NCBI GenBank assembly: GCA_050298535.1
Contig: JBNKUI010000041.1
Coordinates: forward strand, 49,839-113,838
DNA: 64,000 nucleotides
Direction: 5' to 3'
Origin: JABDMH01 sp050298535
GTDB lineage: Bacteria > Bacteroidota > Bacteroidia > Chitinophagales > Saprospiraceae
Position numbers and translations under genes: made by a program. Below the pieces are notes generated by a model. It saw only the letters and a list, made by a program, of their open reading frames with translations. It did no database searches and was not told the origin of the DNA. This document shows positions 18,948-28,581 of this stretch, in pieces (the first letter of the stretch is position 1; each line of letters opens with the position of its first letter).

Positions 18948-21900
18948 ATGAATTTAGCGCTAAAATATGTGGCCGGTGTGCTGGAGTATGCTTCTGATTT
19001 ATGCAGTCGATTGATCACTATTTTAGTCATTTCAGTTATCCTCCTGCTTTATTCATGTCAGAAGAATGACAGTAGTAAATTATTTGAAATTATCAACCCC
19101 GAATATTCAAACCTTCAATTTTCAAACGACATTTCCATCGACAGTAATTTTAATGCTTTGGCTTATGAATATATTTACAACGGTAGTGGTGTAGGTGTTG
19201 GGGACTTCAATAATGATGGTCTACCCGATCTGTTCTTTGGTGGAAATCAAGTGTCTTCCAGGCTTTACCTAAATAAAGGGGATTTTACATTTGAAGATAT
19301 AACGGAACGTGCAGGTGTGAATACAGATCGATGGTGTACCGGCATATCGGTCGTAGATATAAACAATGATGGGTGGAAGGATATATATATTTCAGTAGCA
19401 GGATACAACAAGACCCCCGAACAGATGAAGAACATGCTCTTCATACATCAGGGTCTCAACGAAAATGGAACACCTCTATTTGTAGAATCTGCTGAACAAT
19501 ATGGTCTCGCAGATACCGGATATAGTACACAAGCTGCATTTTTTGACTACGATAAGGATGGAGACCTGGACATGTATTTGCTCACCAACGCACTGGAAAA
19601 AGAATTAAGAAGTAAGCTCAGACCAAAACGAGTGCATGGAGAAGCTGCCAGCACAGATAGACTATTTCAAAATCAGGGGGATAATCATTTTATAGATGTC
19701 TCAGCAAGTGCCGGTATTCAGATAGAGGGATATGGACTGGGTGTTAATATCAGCGATTTAAATGGTGATGCATGGCCCGATGTATACGCTGCCAATGATT
19801 TTTTTAGCAATGATCTAATGTGGATTAATCAAAAGGACGGCACCTTTGTAAATGAAGCGGGTAAATACCTATCACATCAGACCCATAATGGTATGGGTGT
19901 AGATATCGCTGATTTTAATAATGACCAGCTCCCTGATATTGCTGTCCTCGACATGCTGCCCGAAAATCACTATCGGCAAAAAATGATGATCCCTTACGTC
20001 AATCGAGATCGATTTAAAATGAACAACAATTTTGACTATGAGGATCAATATATGCGAAATACCCTACAGCTAAACCGTGGCTCTAAATATAGTGAAATTG
20101 GCAATCTCAGTGGTATTGCCGCCACCGATTGGAGTTGGAGTGTCCTATTTGCTGATTTTGACCTCGACATGAAAAAAGATATTTTTATTTCCAATGGCTA
20201 TCGTAAAGATGTTACAAATCTCGACTATATAAATTACAGCTCGTACAACCAATTATTTGGAACAGTAGATGCAAAAACTCAGCAGGCGGTGAAGGACCTT
20301 GAAAACACCCCAGATGTGCCTCTGTCAAATTATATTTTTAGAAATAGGGGTGATTTGACTTTTGAGGACATGACGGAAAAGTGGGGTTTGAACTTTAAAA
20401 CCTTTTCAAACGGCGCCGCTTTTGCTGATCTGGACAATGATGGGGACCTTGACCTCATTGCCAACAATATTGACCAACCTGCCAGTATTTATAAAAACAA
20501 TGCAGAATCTCTACACAATAATTATATTAAAATAAAACTAGCGCATTCAGATCCTGTAAAAAATTTGAATAGCAAAGTGCTTTTATTTTCTTCGGGCGAA
20601 ATACAACTCCAGGAACTTTCTCCCTATAGAGGTTATAAGTCAACAGTGGAAGATATCATTATTTTTGGGGTTGATACTTTTTCTATCATAGATAGTATTT
20701 CAGTTATTTGGAGTGATGAAACCACTACTACTTTACGAAAAGTAGCAAGTAATCAATTCTTGGAAATAACTCAGTCGTCCAGCACTCCCCTTCTCACCTC
20801 AAAAGACCAACGACCCTCTATATTTGATATGGTTCCAGATAATGCAGGACTTAATTTTCACCACCTCAGCAATAATCATGACGATCTTAAAATACAGCGG
20901 ACCCTTCCGCATGAGCATAGTAAAATTGGACCAGCCATAGCTGTTGGCGATATAAATAACGATGGGCTGGAGGATGTCTTTACCGGTGGAAATTTAGATC
21001 AGGAGAGTTTTTTCTGGGTGCAGAACACAGATGAGACTTTTTCCTCCATTCAATCCAATGACCTGGCATGTCAGGCTGCCGATGCCCTCTTTTTGGACGT
21101 AGACGGAGATGGGGATCTGGATCTCTACGTGGTGGCAGGTGGCACAGCAGGTGGAAGAGATGGCAACGCCTACCAGGACAGACTCCTGATAAACCATAAT
21201 GGAACCTTCATAGACGAAACCAGCCAGCGACTACCCAGCATCGAGTCATCTGGTAGTGTAGTCAAAAGTTCTGATATCGATCAGGATGGTGACCCTGACC
21301 TTTTTGTGGGAGGCAGAATTGTGCCGACTATGTATCCCACCGCACCCGAATCCTATATTCTAATCAATGAAAAGGGAGTATTCAAGAAAGAGACAGCGGA
21401 CTCGTGGAAACAACCAGGTATGGTCACTGATGCGCGATTCACTGACCTGGATGGAGACCATCATCAGGATTTGATCATTGTGGGTGAATGGACTCCTATT
21501 CAATTCTACAGCATGACGTCTGAAGGCCTTATACGCAAAGAGGTAAATCTGCAATATCTAGACGGTACAACTTATGCATCTGACGGATGGTGGTTTCATG
21601 TCGAAGTAGCCGACCTGGATGATGATGGAGACATGGACCTTTTGGTAGGTAACCTGGGTGAGAACACCACCCTGGAAGCAACCGATCAGTATCCCCTCGA
21701 AATCTATGCCGCAGATTTTGACAATAATGGTGTCATCGATCCCTTAATTTCTTGCTACATCAATGGACAAAAGCACCTGCTCCATGAGAGAGATCTCTTG
21801 ATAAATCAGATTCCAGCAATGAAAAGACGATTTCCCAGCTACTCCCGCTACGCTGAGTCCTCCTTTTCACAAATTTTGACCCCAGAGGAACAGGAAAAGG

Positions 21901-22310
21901 CACAACATCTACAGGCTTTCACGCTGAAATCTGCGATCTTGGAAAACAAGGGAAATTGGTCCTTCACAGTACATCCCCTACCCAATATAAGTCAGCTAAG
22001 TCCCATCATGAGTTCGCAATTCAGAGACTTTAATGGTGATGGAACGCTGGACATTCTCACCGTAGGGAACTTCTCAGCGGCTGAGACAACCCAGATCGGC
22101 AAACACGATGCCAGCCAGGGCGAGCTTATAGGTCAATTTGAGAGACTTCAACTACAGCCTATCCGGGACTATCAACTTGGATTTACTTTTGACGGGGATC
22201 TTTCCAGATTAATACCCTTAAGAGTGGGTGCTAAGGATCACATTCTATACGCAACATATGGTGGGAAAGTTAAAATCCTTTCAATCATTGATTACAACAA
22301 AAACATATAG
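18948..22310 (+). CDS. FG-GAP/VCBS repeat lipoprotein with ASPIC/UnbV domain (CRTAC1-like)
   Basis: 1120 aa. The N-terminus has a membrane segment (ITILVISVILLLYSC), with a lipobox Cys at about residue 36, so it is likely an outer-membrane lipoprotein. Many calcium-binding FG-GAP motifs follow, of the form D.N.DG..D (for example GVGDFNNDGLPDLFFGGN, VVDINNDGWKDIYIS, ADLDNDGDLDLIANN), in two beta-propeller blocks (about 65-520 and 650-1110). Between them lies an ASPIC/UnbV-type domain (about 525-620). Such proteins are common in Saprospiria and are often encoded near SusCD-type genes; their binding partner is unknown. It is a single gene with 154 bp before it and 285 bp after it in which I see no further gene. 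Confidence 0.88.
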   Translation: MNLALKYVAGVLEYASDLCSRLITILVISVILLLYSCQKNDSSKLFEIINPEYSNLQFSNDISIDSNFNALAYEYIYNGSGVGVGDFNNDGLPDLFFGGNQVSSRLYLNKGDFTFEDITERAGVNTDRWCTGISVVDINNDGWKDIYISVAGYNKTPEQMKNMLFIHQGLNENGTPLFVESAEQYGLADTGYSTQAAFFDYDKDGDLDMYLLTNALEKELRSKLRPKRVHGEAASTDRLFQNQGDNHFIDVSASAGIQIEGYGLGVNISDLNGDAWPDVYAANDFFSNDLMWINQKDGTFVNEAGKYLSHQTHNGMGVDIADFNNDQLPDIAVLDMLPENHYRQKMMIPYVNRDRFKMNNNFDYEDQYMRNTLQLNRGSKYSEIGNLSGIAATDWSWSVLFADFDLDMKKDIFISNGYRKDVTNLDYINYSSYNQLFGTVDAKTQQAVKDLENTPDVPLSNYIFRNRGDLTFEDMTEKWGLNFKTFSNGAAFADLDNDGDLDLIANNIDQPASIYKNNAESLHNNYIKIKLAHSDPVKNLNSKVLLFSSGEIQLQELSPYRGYKSTVEDIIIFGVDTFSIIDSISVIWSDETTTTLRKVASNQFLEITQSSSTPLLTSKDQRPSIFDMVPDNAGLNFHHLSNNHDDLKIQRTLPHEHSKIGPAIAVGDINNDGLEDVFTGGNLDQESFFWVQNTDETFSSIQSNDLACQAADALFLDVDGDGDLDLYVVAGGTAGGRDGNAYQDRLLINHNGTFIDETSQRLPSIESSGSVVKSSDIDQDGDPDLFVGGRIVPTMYPTAPESYILINEKGVFKKETADSWKQPGMVTDARFTDLDGDHHQDLIIVGEWTPIQFYSMTSEGLIRKEVNLQYLDGTTYASDGWWFHVEVADLDDDGDMDLLVGNLGENTTLEATDQYPLEIYAADFDNNGVIDPLISCYINGQKHLLHERDLLINQIPAMKRRFPSYSRYAESSFSQILTPEEQEKAQHLQAFTLKSAILENKGNWSFTVHPLPNISQLSPIMSSQFRDFNGDGTLDILTVGNFSAAETTQIGKHDASQGELIGQFERLQLQPIRDYQLGFTFDGDLSRLIPLRVGAKDHILYATYGGKVKILSIIDYNKNI

Positions 22311-22595
22311 GATATCGTTTGTCTTACATCAGCAAAGTCCCTATTTTTGTAAAACTGGAATCTGCTATCCTCGAATTGCGTGGCTTTCGTAGATAGAGAC
22401 TTACTTTACGATCCTTCCCCCAAATCAATCGTAGCATCTAATTCTGCATCCAACAAAGCGCAGGTTGTGTGGTTATAAATTTAGATAGGGTATTCGATTC
22501 ATTATTCTAGTTGGATCGGTTTATCATTTAGATCTCAAAATACCTTAAGAGTAATTGGAACTACACCCTTACTGGTACAAGAACTAAAGAAGAAA

Positions 22596-23822
22596 ATGCA
22601 CAAATCATTACGAACACTTACTACAATCGGTTTTTTTATCATTTCGATGAGTATTTATGCTCAGACTAACCTTCCCAATCTATATATAGATTGCCGGTGT
22701 GACCGCCGATACATTACACAAGAAATCACCTACATGAATCATGTGCGCGATCAATCACTAGCAGACATTCAATTGTTGATTAATGATATCGGTACGGGTA
22801 GTGGTGGACGTCGCTACGATATGACGTTTACAGGTCAAAATGCATTTGAAAACATCACAAATGAAGTCACCTATAATGTGAATGCCAACCAAACTTCGGC
22901 AGAAGCAAGAGATGGACTGGTCAAGTCAATAAACCAGGGATTACTTCCCTTCATTTTGGAATCCAACCTCGCTGAAAACATCAATTTTTTTCTGGATGGC
23001 CTGGATAATAAACCTCAGGACACCGTTGAATATGATCCCTGGAAACAATGGATATTTGAAATAAGGGGTGAAGGTGACTTTGCTAAAGAATCCAGCAGAA
23101 ATAGTGTGGATTTAGAGTTTGGTGTGGAAGGAGATCGCGTCACTGAAAACTGGAGAATTCGTCAGGTGTTTGAAATAAATCACACCAAGGAAGAATTCAT
23201 TAAGGATGATGAAACCTTCTCGAGCATTACTAAATTTTACTATGGCCGCAGTAGTGTGGTAAAGAGCTTAAGCACCCATTGGTCAGCCGGACTATTCGCC
23301 GGATTACACCACGACTCCTATTCCAATATTGACTTTGCCTATTTCCTGAGACCTGCTGTTGAGTACAACATCTTTCCATACCATGAAGTGCTGAAGAGAG
23401 AAATTACTTTCTCCTATCGGGTAGGGTACCTTTACAATGATTACATCGACCCCACTATCTATGATAAGCGAACAGAAAACCTCTTTAATCACTCACTAAA
23501 CATGGAAGTACGTTTCCGACAGATTTGGGGTGATCTCTATTCAAGTATACGTGCTTCTGCTTTTCTGCACGACTTCAGCAAGAATCGATTACAGATGTAC
23601 AATCGCGTGGCTGTGAGAATCTTCAAGGGACTGGCTGTACGTTTCTCAGCGAACATACAGCTGATTCGAGATCAACTTAATCTACCGGTGGGAGATGCCT
23701 CGCTGGAGGATGTACTCTTGAGACAGCGTCAGATTGCCACGGACTTCACGGCCGGCACTAGCGTGGGTGTAAGCTACACATTTGGAAGTGCCTATAATAA
23801 TATTGTGAATACAAGATTATAG
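22596..23822 (+). CDS. Secreted outer-membrane beta-barrel-like protein, function unknown
   Basis: 408 aa. A clear signal peptide (about 1-23, ending SIYAQ) is followed by a short Cys-containing segment (YIDCRCDRRYI) and a region that seems to handle a cell-surface or redox role I cannot name. From about residue 150 the pattern alternates aromatic and polar residues (WIFEIRGEGDFAKESS, then LNMEVRFRQIWGDLYSSIRA), as in outer-membrane barrels. The protein ends in GVSYTFGSAYNNIVNTRL. I do not recognise a named family. It stands alone, flanked by 285 bp upstream, in which I see no convincing promoter, and a convergent gene downstream. A DUF481-like or similar barrel is possible. Confidence 0.65.
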   Translation: MHKSLRTLTTIGFFIISMSIYAQTNLPNLYIDCRCDRRYITQEITYMNHVRDQSLADIQLLINDIGTGSGGRRYDMTFTGQNAFENITNEVTYNVNANQTSAEARDGLVKSINQGLLPFILESNLAENINFFLDGLDNKPQDTVEYDPWKQWIFEIRGEGDFAKESSRNSVDLEFGVEGDRVTENWRIRQVFEINHTKEEFIKDDETFSSITKFYYGRSSVVKSLSTHWSAGLFAGLHHDSYSNIDFAYFLRPAVEYNIFPYHEVLKREITFSYRVGYLYNDYIDPTIYDKRTENLFNHSLNMEVRFRQIWGDLYSSIRASAFLHDFSKNRLQMYNRVAVRIFKGLAVRFSANIQLIRDQLNLPVGDASLEDVLLRQRQIATDFTAGTSVGVSYTFGSAYNNIVNTRL

Positions 23823-23823
23823 G

Positions 23824-23862
23824 GTGAGGTTGGAAACCCTCACTAGAGTTTGGTTTTTCGGA
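23824..23862 (+). terminator. Possible terminator after the barrel-protein gene
   Basis: GTGAGG (23824-23829) and CCTCAC (23838-23843) form a 6-bp stem with an 8-nt loop immediately after the stop codon. A T-rich stretch (TTTGGTTTTT) follows about 6 nt later. The stem is short and the T-run is offset, so the call is weak. Confidence 0.35.
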
Positions 23863-23882
23863 AAAAGTAGGGATTCATGTAC

Positions 23883-24551
23883 TTACGGGTTCCAGATCAG
23901 GGCCATGTAGGAAAATATGAGGGATGCTCCAAGCCCCACAACAAAAACCTGGAGTGATATACGCAAATACTTATGCTTTCTGTCCAGGCGTTGTCCAATA
24001 TGATAGGTATCCTGAATAAGGGATCGAAACATAAATGAAGGATCATCCACCTTCATCATCATTTCCTCCTCAAAGACATCCAGGTCTAGATTTTTAAAGT
24101 TTCCAAAAAACAAAGGATTGTTGGCCTTGGTGCGTATTTCATCTACCTGGAGTCCTCCCAGGTGCTTTTCAGGTAAAATAGCAATCACGGAAAAGATGAT
24201 CGAAACAAAACATGCTGCTCCCAAAAAGACGAACAGCATACTGTTTTCGATTCTACCACTATAGGATACAATGTTACTTCCAATGATAATGGAGAGAATA
24301 ACTACGTTTCCTGAAAGCAATATCCGAGCCTTTCGGTCAACCATTTGATTGAGGATGTAATGATTGCGATTCATGGCCTTCCAAACATCGAGAAATACTT
24401 TTTCGTTGGCCTTGGCTTTCCCCTTGTCCTTCTTTTTATTCTTCTTGGTTTTGTGCAGACTGGTTCCGATAGGAAGGTCCTCATCACTTCCGGCTATCCG
24501 GGATACCCTTTCTATAATCTGTTCCTTCTCCATACTAAGATGTTCAAACAT
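23883..24551 (-). CDS. Stand-alone Pycsar-effector-like membrane protein (DUF5706/PycTM family)
   Basis: 222 aa. A charged N-terminus with a lysine-rich linker (KTKKNKKKDKGKAKANEK, about 30-48) leads into the family signature NHYILNQMVDRKARILLSGN and the first two membrane helices (about 80-125). The conserved NPLFFGNFKNLDLDVFEEEM comes next, then a third helix at the C-terminus (about 198-218). This is the DUF5706/PycTM arrangement, known as the membrane-damaging effector of Pycsar anti-phage defence and often found in Bacteroidota fused behind an HD domain. Here no HD domain is present, and no pyrimidine cyclase is encoded nearby. A second start at codon 7 is possible. A defence role is family-based inference. 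Confidence 0.75.
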   Translation of the reverse strand: MFEHLSMEKEQIIERVSRIAGSDEDLPIGTSLHKTKKNKKKDKGKAKANEKVFLDVWKAMNRNHYILNQMVDRKARILLSGNVVILSIIIGSNIVSYSGRIENSMLFVFLGAACFVSIIFSVIAILPEKHLGGLQVDEIRTKANNPLFFGNFKNLDLDVFEEEMMMKVDDPSFMFRSLIQDTYHIGQRLDRKHKYLRISLQVFVVGLGASLIFSYMALIWNP

Positions 24552-24665
24552 CTTAAGCAGCTAATTGTGTCACATCTAATATACACAACTGATCCCAAGT
24601 TTCAGAAAAGACGTGCCATATCAAGTCTTTAAGATGTGCTCAGGTTGGAAACCAGAAGAGTGATC

Positions 24666-25709
24666 TTACTCTAACGCCCGGCAATCGCAGTACGAATCTC
24701 CATGTGAGCTCCTCGTTGTTAATGGTTCCGATTTTCGAAGGCCTGAAGTACCGGGATATATGTCTTTGATCTCGGCACCATTACTGGCCCAATCACCCTG
24801 TAGATCATACCTAAAAATCACTCTTGTGCCAATCGGTGCATGATAATATACGACCCACATGTCTCCTTCACGAAGACCCACGCACCCATTAGAATACGCC
24901 TTCCCTAATGTGGCAAGATTCGTGGTGGGGTGTATCAGTTGTCCATGACGCTGTCCATCTAATTCGGGTTCTATCCATGGGACATTGGGCAGGGTGGTCA
25001 TGACGCCATCATCTCTTCGGGTCATTCTATATCGGTGGTTATCTACCGGATTGATAAACTCAGGGTTTCTGTTTACCCGTACAATCGCACCCTCACCAGT
25101 GCGAGTTCGCAGATCAACCTCCCTGCCTGCCATTGCCAGGTACTTCTTTTCAACTCTTCCTACCCTTACCGGAAGGCTATGCAACACCTCTCCCTCTTCG
25201 ACGATCCTAAGTGTGAATTCGGGAATATTGAGATCAAGCATGACTGTAGAAAATCGATTCTTGGTGGTAACCAGGTCAGATGGTGTAGGAATATGTAAGG
25301 TGTCTCCCTTTCTCAAAATGATTAGTGACAGCGGATCTGTCACGTTCCTTCCTCCTTCCTTCAAATGATAATAATCGGTTGCAACCAGGGTATCTAGGAT
25401 CCAAGGATTATGATGAATCAGCGCATATTCATCCAGTGGAATGTTTAAGCTATCTTGCAAGTGCTCGACCAAATCACTGATGTAGATTAGGTAGTTTTTT
25501 AATGCCACATCTTCTCTTACTCGATATATGGCAGGTCTCTCAGGGTCCACATCCATACTGTCAGACTGGACCAACTTGTCATCCACTGGAACCCTATTTG
25601 TAGCAGATGACTGGACATCTCTACATCCCCATAAAAGGGCAAACATAAAGAGGATAAATAAATAACAACTACGAGAAAAAAGCAATTTCAACATAAACTC
25701 CAATCTCAT
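24666..25709 (-). CDS. L,D-transpeptidase (YkuD family), lipoprotein
   Basis: 347 aa. The N-terminus is a lipoprotein signal (LFILFMFALLWGC); starting at codon 6 would give the more usual signal length. The catalytic YkuD domain occupies about residues 165-300: it includes VMLDLNIPEFTLRIVEEGE, a conserved His in HGQLIHPTTNLATLG, and the nucleophile Cys276 in SNGCVGLREGD, a variant of the S-x-G-C-x-R motif. It should form 3-3 cross-links in peptidoglycan, or attach proteins to it, using a Cys acyl-enzyme in the periplasm. There is no LysM repeat, but DTLHIPTPSDLV resembles the end of a LysM-like hairpin. It is a single gene; the 153-bp divergent gap to the next gene holds no clear promoter. 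Confidence 0.9.
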   Translation of the reverse strand: MRLEFMLKLLFSRSCYLFILFMFALLWGCRDVQSSATNRVPVDDKLVQSDSMDVDPERPAIYRVREDVALKNYLIYISDLVEHLQDSLNIPLDEYALIHHNPWILDTLVATDYYHLKEGGRNVTDPLSLIILRKGDTLHIPTPSDLVTTKNRFSTVMLDLNIPEFTLRIVEEGEVLHSLPVRVGRVEKKYLAMAGREVDLRTRTGEGAIVRVNRNPEFINPVDNHRYRMTRRDDGVMTTLPNVPWIEPELDGQRHGQLIHPTTNLATLGKAYSNGCVGLREGDMWVVYYHAPIGTRVIFRYDLQGDWASNGAEIKDIYPGTSGLRKSEPLTTRSSHGDSYCDCRALE

Positions 25710-25862
25710 ACAAAGTGTGACCAGGGTAAATGACTACGGACATAAATGCGCATGATAACAGTTCGTTGTAAAAAATGGTTTCTGGGTTTTGACTCTAATA
25801 TTTATGCGTAAAGCCCCAAAACAACGTATATTAAGAGAAGAGGTAACTAAATACTGTCCATT

Positions 25863-26930
25863 GTGCATACTTCCTTCACTCAAATACTACTCTTTATCAT
25901 TCTATGTAATTTAATCACTGCGGTATCCGCTCAGGATCCCTTAGGGGAGGGACTTTTTTCCGATCATAAAACCCTATCCATCACCCTGGAGGGAGATGTA
26001 AAACATCTCCTGGCTGACCGAAGAGGAGAACCCACTTATTTCTCCATGCATTTACTTGAACCCACGGCAAACGGTGACACATTGTCATTGGATCTGCAAG
26101 TGCGAACACGAGGCCATTTTCGGAGACTCCCAGGCACCTGTTTATACCCTCCTCTCCTACTTAACTTCCCCCGGTCGGAGGTTCCGGATCAGTCTGTATT
26201 TAAAGGGCAGAATAAATTAAAACTCGTGATGCCCTGTCGGGGTGAGATCTATGTCTATCGAGAATATCTCACCTATCAACTTGCAAACCTCATCAGTCCT
26301 AACACATTTAAGGCTCGACTAGTACATGTGATCTTGCAGGATACAGTGAAACAAAAAGCGAGTGATGAAATATTGGGTTTCCTGTTAGAGGATGAAGATG
26401 AAATGGCGGCCAGAATCGATGGTGAAATTATCAAAGATGGTATTTTTAGACCCGAAGATTTTACTCAGGAAGAATTTCTTGTCATGGCCTCACTACAATT
26501 CTTAATCGGTAATACTGATTGGTCTACTCAATACCGGCAAAACATTAAAATTGTCGAAACTAAAGACAAACTATTGGCTATACCGTATGACTTTGACCAT
26601 GCGGGATTGGTATTTTCGCCTTACGCCAGACCAGCCGATGCACTAGAACTCAATTCAGTGAGAGATCGACGCTATAGAGGCTATTGTGTGGAGGACTTGA
26701 CATTATTCGAACCCATTGTGACCCTATTTAATGAAAAGAAAGATGAAATCTACCCTCTCTACTCCGATAATGCTCAAATAAAAAATGGATATAAGAAATC
26801 TACGCTTCGATTTTTAGATGAGTTTTATAAAATCATAAATGACCAGGATCTATTTTCGAAAGCTTTTCAATACCCCTGTTCAAGCAATAATACCAGCAAT
26901 GTGATTATAAGTGGTCTTCAGGATAATTAA
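25863..26930 (+). CDS. Secreted protein with distant CotH-kinase-like features
   Basis: 355 aa with a signal peptide (about 1-23, ending AVSAQ). The body shows LQVRTRGHFRRLPGTC (about 80-95), FKGQNKLKLVMPC, YREYLTYQLANLISPNTFKA, FLIGNTDWSTQYRQN and AIPYDFDHAG. The order R-G, K-L, Y-R-E-Y-L-Y-L, GN-D-W, then P-Y-D-F-D resembles the kinase-like fold of CotH proteins, which phosphorylate secreted proteins or proteoglycans. The match is loose and I rate it as possible rather than shown. It is preceded by 153 bp shared with the divergent L,D-transpeptidase gene. If it is not a kinase, it is an uncharacterised Bacteroidota secreted protein. Confidence 0.6.
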   Translation: MHTSFTQILLFIILCNLITAVSAQDPLGEGLFSDHKTLSITLEGDVKHLLADRRGEPTYFSMHLLEPTANGDTLSLDLQVRTRGHFRRLPGTCLYPPLLLNFPRSEVPDQSVFKGQNKLKLVMPCRGEIYVYREYLTYQLANLISPNTFKARLVHVILQDTVKQKASDEILGFLLEDEDEMAARIDGEIIKDGIFRPEDFTQEEFLVMASLQFLIGNTDWSTQYRQNIKIVETKDKLLAIPYDFDHAGLVFSPYARPADALELNSVRDRRYRGYCVEDLTLFEPIVTLFNEKKDEIYPLYSDNAQIKNGYKKSTLRFLDEFYKIINDQDLFSKAFQYPCSSNNTSNVIISGLQDN

Positions 26931-27059
26931 AACCCCTCAATAGGTTCTTCTTGGCAATAATATGAGCAGGCAAGACTCAATACAAACAGACTCTGAGCTG
27001 ACCACTCTTGTAGGCCTGCAAGAAATAGCTCATGACTCAATCTTCAGAAATACCCCTGC

Positions 27060-27452
27060 ATGACTAACCTGGAGAATACGATCCGAAGCCTGGAGGGATC
27101 GCTAAATTTTAATCCGTTGTCATCTGATATTAACAGGCGCCTTGCGCACTGCCTAATTCTTCAGGGAAAATTAAATCAGGCCGGCAAGTACCTATATCTG
27201 GAAGACAAAACCCTTCAAGTTGAGTTCCAATCCGTGTATCTCTTCGAAAAATCATTGGGCTTTGATCCTATACATGTTGCTCGTCACATTCTACCCAAAA
27301 CTTACTTTGCCATAAGTAGGGCTAAACACAATAAGAAGTTAATTTTAGGAGGGTTAATCAACCGAATTAAAGATAAGTACCACTTAACCCCCGGTTTTTT
27401 GCAGGGTATTGAAAGACATTTACGAAAATCAGGAATAGATGTTCGACCATAA
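27060..27452 (+). CDS. Small TPR-like protein, function unknown
   Basis: 130 aa, no signal peptide. The first half reads like paired helices of a tetratricopeptide unit (SDINRRLAHCLILQGKLNQAGKYLYLEDKT); the 'AGKYLYLED' phrase resembles the DUF6584 group of small bacterial proteins. The second half is basic (SRAKHNKKLILGGLINRIKD). The 3' end overlaps the start of the DUF1593 gene by 14 bp in another frame, so the two are probably co-expressed. A 33-codon frame ends on this gene's start codon (ATGA at 27060), which may be a coupled leader or chance. Confidence 0.6.
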   Translation: MTNLENTIRSLEGSLNFNPLSSDINRRLAHCLILQGKLNQAGKYLYLEDKTLQVEFQSVYLFEKSLGFDPIHVARHILPKTYFAISRAKHNKKLILGGLINRIKDKYHLTPGFLQGIERHLRKSGIDVRP

Positions 27453-28422
27453 AAACCATATAAGACAAATTCAATTGTTCTCACTCATTGTCGTTCTCCT
27501 CACTGTTTTCATACCGCCAAATATTGCACAAGATGTAAAACCTCACATCATCGTTTCGACAGATATCGGCGGAAGTGATCCCGATGACTATCAATCCATG
27601 ATACATCTTCTCATGTATGCTGACAAGTTCGATATCGTGGGACTGATCAGCTCGCCACCGCATGCAGGCCGAAAAAAGCATATCCATGAGGTCATTGATG
27701 CGTACGCAAAAGATTATCCAAAGCTAAAAGCAAATAATGGAGATTTCCCATCACCTGCCTCCCTGCGTAAAGTGGTGAAACAAGGCGCAATAGATGCTCA
27801 AAGGTATTTGTTGCCTGATAGTGTGAGCGAGGGTACAAGATGGATGATTAGTGAAGCGCATCAGAGCAACGCACCCCTCTGGATATTAGTCTGGGGCTCG
27901 ATCACAGATGTAGCGCAAGCGCTACATGCGGATCCATCAATTACTGAGCATATTCGTGTCTATTCTATAGGATCGTGGAATACCCTACAGGACACGATGG
28001 CCCGAAAATACATCTACGAACATCACCCCGATCTCTGGTGGATTGAAAGTGATGAGACATTTCGTGGCATGTATATGGGCGGTTATCAAGAGGAGGATTT
28101 TGGAAATCTGTCCTTTGTAGAAACCCACTTAAAAGATCATGGGGCCCTGGGAAATCTATTTTGGGAAAAGAAAAAGGACATCAAAATGGGAGATACACCC
28201 TCCGTATTGTATCTGCTGTACGGTGATCCCGACGATCCTACCAGCGACTCATGGGGAGGTGCCTATATCAAGGATCCGGAAAGAGCCCATTATTACTTTG
28301 ATAATCAACACCCCGAGTTTATTGAAAACGGACGACATGGAGCCCGAACTGTCAATAAATTTAGGAAGGAATATTTGTCTGATTGGGCCGGCAGAATGAA
28401 GTGGTTGAAAGAAAATCACTAG
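27439..28422 (+). CDS. Secreted DUF1593 nucleoside-hydrolase-like protein
   Basis: 327 aa. A signal peptide (about 1-30, ending NIAQ) precedes a nucleoside-hydrolase-like fold with the acidic metal site IVSTDIGGSDPDDYQSMIHL near residues 37-56, the equivalent of the Ca-binding D-x-D-x-x-x-D-D motif. ILVWGSITDVAQAL and a C-terminal part with DSWGGAYIKD follow. This is the family called DUF1593 or Sde182-like, described as cellulose-binding or polysaccharide-linked. It lacks the C-terminal Ig-like domain seen in its larger paralogue at 37.2 kb. It is likely secreted and acts on a glycoside or nucleoside-like substrate, which is unknown. It overlaps the small TPR-like gene before it and ends ahead of a strong terminator. 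Confidence 0.85.
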   Translation: MFDHKNHIRQIQLFSLIVVLLTVFIPPNIAQDVKPHIIVSTDIGGSDPDDYQSMIHLLMYADKFDIVGLISSPPHAGRKKHIHEVIDAYAKDYPKLKANNGDFPSPASLRKVVKQGAIDAQRYLLPDSVSEGTRWMISEAHQSNAPLWILVWGSITDVAQALHADPSITEHIRVYSIGSWNTLQDTMARKYIYEHHPDLWWIESDETFRGMYMGGYQEEDFGNLSFVETHLKDHGALGNLFWEKKKDIKMGDTPSVLYLLYGDPDDPTSDSWGGAYIKDPERAHYYFDNQHPEFIENGRHGARTVNKFRKEYLSDWAGRMKWLKENH

Positions 28423-28544
28423 GAGGTTACTACCTTTTTCTTGATGGTTTGGTTAAACGGTGTTCATACCAGGCCGAACAAGAGTATTTTTCAACAAATG
28501 TAAGGTGCGCACATAGTAAAGGATTCACTGCCGGCAGTTGGACA

Positions 28545-28581
28545 AACCAGTCGAACGTGTCACATCGTTCGTTGGTTTTTT
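28545..28581 (+). terminator. Strong intrinsic terminator between convergent genes
   Basis: A two-part stem (AACCA/TGGTT, 28545-28549 with 28573-28577, and CGAACG/CGTTCG, 28552-28557 with 28566-28571) is followed by T residues at 28578-28581. It directly abuts the stop codon of the minus-strand cytochrome gene and should end the DUF1593 transcript. Confidence 0.75.

Noticed and set aside
23883..24551. A complete Pycsar defence system
   Set aside because: Only the effector-like protein is present; no cyclase or other defence gene is visible on either side.
26962..27063. A 33-codon frame ending in ATGA on the start of the small TPR-like gene
   Set aside because: The length and composition do not distinguish it from chance, and it has no recognisable feature.
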